Shown one piece after another: positions 13,073-16,582 of a DNA stretch of 16,582 nt. The stretch spans positions 3,800-20,381 of the forward strand of contig NW_014013243.1 of the NCBI RefSeq assembly GCF_000611645.1, in the 5' to 3' direction. The first letter of the stretch is position 1. Every line of letters begins with the position of its first letter. Position numbers and translations under genes: made by a program. The notes below the pieces were generated by a model, which saw only the letters and a list, made by a program, of their open reading frames with translations, had not been told where the DNA came from and searched no databases. This DNA comes from Monoraphidium neglectum. Lineage: Eukaryota; Chlorophyta; Chlorophyceae; Sphaeropleales; Selenastraceae.

Positions 13073-15292
13073 GGGGTGAATGGGCAGGTTCTCGTCTCGA
13101 CTGCGGATCAATACTGTGGATCACTCTCTCGAGTCAAGTACGGTACAGTCAATTTGTCTGATTGACAAACCACGCTATGGCTATACATTGCACATGTGCT
13201 GTAGTGATCCGGACTCGAGACAAGGAGCTCAGTCAATGGCACACTTGCTACCTACGGGTCACTGATTGTGAACCTCGCCACCTCGTGAGGTATGCAGCTG
13301 CCGCAGGTAATTTGTGCGCTTGTAACCTGCTACGCCCCGGATTTCCTGGAATATGCCAAATGTGAACGAGCTGTCACAACAGAACATCGCTGCGCATTTG
13401 AATCGGCTTTAGAGGGACTGCCAGGCAGTTCATGACTAAAGTTTGCGAGACCGCCTGGCAACATCCCTTTACACACCCTTATGCTTTGATTGTACTTTGA
13501 TGCCGGATGATGTGCTGCATAAGGCTAGCGCCTGAGTGAAAACCAGCCACCTGAATGCCGCCTGCTGTCCCTCTGCTGTGCACACCACCGACCACCGTTG
13601 AGTTTGCAGCATCGACCTCAAAACCGGAGCAATGGCACATTCTACCTCGGTTGATGAGTGTGCTGACCAACTCGACGTGGCACAAGCCGCTGTCAGCTTC
13701 GTCAAGCCTCAAGCACCAAGGTCGCATGCCCAGTTTGCTGTCGCACGTGGCATTCGCACCAGCCGCCTCTGCTCCCATTCGGTGTCACATGCACCAGCCC
13801 CGCTCGCCTAGTGGGATGGTCGTCGGTTAAAACATCATGCCCTGTTAAGGGTCGATACCTTCTACAACGACCATCCACGCACTTTCGTCGGGTGGCCAGG
13901 TCGTGGCCAACAGAAAGCTTAGAGGGCTCGCAGGTCGTTGAGAGCAGCATGCGCATGGCAGGCGGCGTTCGGGCCCTTTCTTTCAGGGTCACCCCAACAC
14001 TGTACGGCATTCAGCGCAAACAGGCAAATGCATGCGCCGCATGCAGAGGCCACCTGCCGCAGGCGGCGGTCATCCTGGGCCAGCAAGTGGCACGCCTGGG
14101 CGCGGCCGTGTTGAAAAGCCGCTGCGACCCGCATGATGGGCGCTGGAGGGCGCCAACGCGCGGCCCTGGCGGCTTGGAGGGGCGTGCGCATGCCCCCTTG
14201 CCGTGACAGGACTGCCCGGCATGTGGCATGAAGCGGCTGGTGGCACGCTGGCTGGCTGGTACTGGGGGTTGCCGCCGCCCATCCCTCTGCCGAATGACAG
14301 GGAACCTCCGACCTGCTCCAAACAACAGGTGGCGTCCCTAGCGTCGCAGGAAGGATGCTCGTGCGCGATGCGCGCAAGCCGGTAGCGTAAGGGCTTTCCG
14401 CAGGCCAACAGCACTGGGTTACATGAGGCTGGTTACGAACGACTCGCCGCGGGCGGCCCAGGTGATGACCCCCAGTCCGACAGTGTGGCGGGCCCTGCCT
14501 GACGAATCATCACCCCTGCGGGGCACTCGCAGCACCTGGTGGGTGCCGCTGGATGGATGACAAGCTATGCTGATCACTTGGAATTCGGTCAGGAGTGCGC
14601 TGGTAGCCTGTTGCCTCATCAAAGTCACCTGGCAAGCGAGGGGATAATGCATCGCCTGCTCGGCTGCTGCAGTCGGCCGGTGACTCAGGCACAGGGCGGC
14701 GGCAATCTGAGGGTTCACGGGCGATAGACGGCCTTGGTGTTGTCACAGGCATCAAAACTTGAGACACCACCCCAAATCGTAATCCTTCGTCGGCCAGCGC
14801 AGAGGTGTTCTGCGCTGTCGAAGTCCGCGGGTGACCCGGGTGTGTCGGTCGGTATAACCTTTGAACTTTGATCGCGGTGCCCCACTTCACGCCCAGATAG
14901 CATTTGAAACAGGTACAGGAGTCATATATTTCAGCGGGCTTGCTCAACACCATCCAAGCCAAACCGGTGAGCCGCGACAATCTGTGCACGAGGCTCCCAA
15001 GGTCACGAGCCTGCACAATCTACTGCAACAGTCTTGTATCATCGCCACAGCAGCAGCATCCCGTCCCGGATGCCTACTGTCAAAGCTCCCGCAAGCCCAA
15101 GCGGACAGATCTTGTTACTTGGTGCTTACACAGGGCCAACAACGCACTGCTCGCGCTCGTAATATGAGCTCGCTCTCAAGCTGATATCTCCGCCACCCGC
15201 TGCCGCTGCTGCCGCCGGTGCCACCCCGCCAGCTAGGATATCGCCGAGTCAGCGACGCGTCAGATTTCCAGTATCAGCTTCTACCGAGCGAC
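13073..15292. other. 2.2 kb region without a confident gene
   Basis: It lies between the divergent starts of the kinase (minus) and the transporter (plus), so both promoters fall here. Open frames are short, overlap on both strands and show no known motif; composition is more balanced than in the genes. Two weak candidates are a minus-strand 99-codon ATG frame at 13778-13479 and a minus-strand possible last exon at 14535-14419. A small inverted repeat (TTTGTC-TGATT-GACAAA) lies at 13153-13169. I see no tRNA, rRNA or mobile element. Confidence 0.5.
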
Positions 15293-16401
15293 ATGGCTCC
15301 CGCCGCAGTGGGCTCTGGCCCCTCGTTTGACAAGGACCGCATTGCCTTGTATGAGGGCAAGACCACTTCAGCGGTGATCATCATTGCCATCGTTGCCGCT
15401 TCAGGAGGCCTGCTCTTCGGTGAGTGGGCGCAGCAGCGCCGCAGCGCGCGCATGCGCAGCGCGCAGCGCCGAGCAGCTTCGCCTTTAATACAATCTGTCG
15501 GCAGGCTCAAGGGCCTGCGGGCTTTATACAGCGCCTGCCCTCTGCATCCCAGCACGAGCCAAGCTTCAGGGCTTGCCCAACACCCCCTCCCCCTGTTGTG
15601 CACCCCCCTCCCCCTCGCCGGCCATGCATCCCACAGGCTTCGACAATGGCATGTGAGCAGGGCTGCGTCGGGGACCCTCCGCTACGTCCTGCACCACTGC
15701 TCTCCGCCTGCGATGCATGTGGCAGTCCCTAGCGCCAGCAACTCGTCGGCCCTCTCGGGCCGTGCATGGCTGCGCACTCACGGCACGACTGCACCACTTG
15801 ACGCTCCCCCCCCCAATCGGCCCATTCCCCCCTCAGCACCGGCGGCGTGATCGCGCACCCCGACTTTGGCCCCAAGTTCTTCCCCACCATCGGCGAGAGC
15901 AACGTCGCAAGCGACGCCTTCTGCAAGTGAGGCCAGGCGTTACTCCATTGAGTTGTTGTGGGGCAGTGGGCCGTACGCCCGCCCGGCGGCTGGAGGGCCT
16001 GTGGGGGTGTCACTGGGGCGCTTGCAGCACACCGGCCACAAGACTGAAGTCTCGGTCCGCCTGGTCGATCATATACCACCTTGCCAGACGCTCCTGCATC
16101 TTGACACTACCACCCTCCTAGCGTGCAGACCTGCTGAACACCCTTTCATAACCTCGGCCCCCTGTCACCCAGGTACGACGACCACCTGCTGCAGCTCTTC
16201 ACCTCGTCCCTGTTCCTCGCCGCCGCCGCCGCCGCCATGGTCGGCTCCTGGACCTGCAACCGCTACGGCCGCAAGATGACCATGCTCGCCGGCGGCCTCT
16301 GCTTCCTCATCGGCACCGCCCTCGTCGCCGCGGCCGTCGCGCTGCCTATGCTGGTCATCGGCCGCATCGTCCTCGGCTTCGGCGTCGGCTTCGCCTGCCA
16401 G
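15293..16401 (+). CDS. MFS sugar/H+ symporter, HUP/STP hexose-transporter type (5' four exons; continues past window)
   Basis: Plasma-membrane proton-coupled sugar uptake carrier of the major facilitator superfamily, like the Chlorella HUP proteins and plant STPs. Exons I infer: 15293-15419, 15637-15652, 15837-15926, 16173-16401, giving the first 154 residues of a family usually 500-540 long. Phases run 1, 2, 2, 0 and all close. Visible parts: a short cytosolic N-terminus; TM1 (TSAVIIIAIVAASGGLLFG) running into the family motif GFDNGITGGV; extracellular loop with PDFGPKFFP and the Cys in DAFCKYDDHLLQLFTSSLFLAA (TM2 start); the cytosolic MFS signature NRYGRK; TM3 (CFLIGTALVAAAVALPM); and GRIVLGFGVGFACQ. 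The next donor is GTGCGC at 16402, and the rest lies beyond the window. GTG 15218 extends the frame upstream but ATG 15293 fits the family start. Confidence 0.88.
15637..15652 (+). other. 16-nt micro-exon of the sugar transporter gene
   Basis: Bounded by ATCCCACAG before and GTGAGC after, it contributes the central residues of the GFDNGI motif. The flanking exons end in phase 1 and resume in phase 2, exactly accommodating 16 nt. Without it the TM1 motif would be lost and the frame shifted. Confidence 0.75.
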
Positions 16402-16582
16402 GTGCGCCGCCAGCCCGCGGCTGCGACCGCGCTCATCGCCCGCCTCGACCGCGGCGGATGCGCGCCGCGCGGCCGAGTTGCGTGCGCCCATTTTGGCCGC
16501 TCCTCGTCTCGTCGGCCTGCGCCCAGCCCTTCAAATTGACCCCAAATCCCCTCACCCTGACCCCCTTCCCCCCCCCCCCCCC
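16402..16582 (+). other. Start of transporter intron 4, ending in a C15 run at the window edge
   Basis: After CAG/GTGCGC at 16401/16402 the sequence loses similarity to the transporter family, where a VxPxYLSE motif would be expected. It becomes C-rich and ends in 15 C residues (16568-16582). I read this as incomplete intron. Confidence 0.6.

Noticed and set aside
13479..13830. Overlapping 91- and 99-codon frames on opposite strands
   Set aside because: Both are short and domain-free. The minus-strand one has an ATG and reads slightly more protein-like, but not enough to call a gene.
14510..15016. Minus-strand 168-codon open frame
   Set aside because: It has no motif, its composition matches non-coding sequence, and several other frames overlap it. 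Without transcript evidence it is not supported.

Overview
The window looks like nuclear DNA of a green alga (Chlorophyta). It is GC-rich and its genes are cut by many short introns of about 120 to 440 nt. These use GTGAGN, GTGCGN or GTGGGN donors and nearly always CAG acceptors. CTG and CA microsatellites are common. The proteins are plant or algal: a plastoglobule-type M48 protease, a plant-type RIBA protein, a plastid-type FGGY D-ribulokinase/XK-1 and a HUP/STP-type hexose transporter. I cannot name a genus. The window starts inside a CAG/CTG tract and ends in a C15 run, so it may be a whole scaffold broken at low-complexity sequence.

Layout. (1) 1-1124, minus strand: 3'-truncated acidic, Ser/Gly-rich and polyQ protein of unknown function. 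(2) 1125-2204: no gene seen. (3) 2205-4785, plus strand: seven-exon alpha/beta-hydrolase esterase; its first intron carries a (CTG)26-(CGG)6 tract. (4) 5191-7846, plus strand: eight-exon M48 metalloprotease of the PGM48 type. (5) 8547-10016, plus strand: intron-free RIBA-like protein with an intact DHBP synthase domain and a degenerate GTP cyclohydrolase II domain. (6) 10496-13072, minus strand: seven-exon FGGY sugar kinase, convergent with RIBA. (7) 13073-15292: 2.2 kb with no confident gene. (8) 15293-16401 and beyond, plus strand: 5' part of a sugar transporter containing a 16-nt micro-exon. I derived the exon structures by matching splice-site phase to conserved protein motifs. In all four spliced genes every junction closes in frame.

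How the genes may work together. The protease, RIBA and kinase all have N-terminal extensions that look like plastid transit peptides. The two convergent genes are also biochemically adjacent: members of the kinase family make D-ribulose 5-phosphate, which is the substrate of the DHBP synthase half of RIBA. I see no phage, CRISPR, insertion sequence or defence-type system. The points most worth a second look are the pseudo-GCHII domain, the ribulokinase/DHBPS pair, the intronic trinucleotide tract and the micro-exon.
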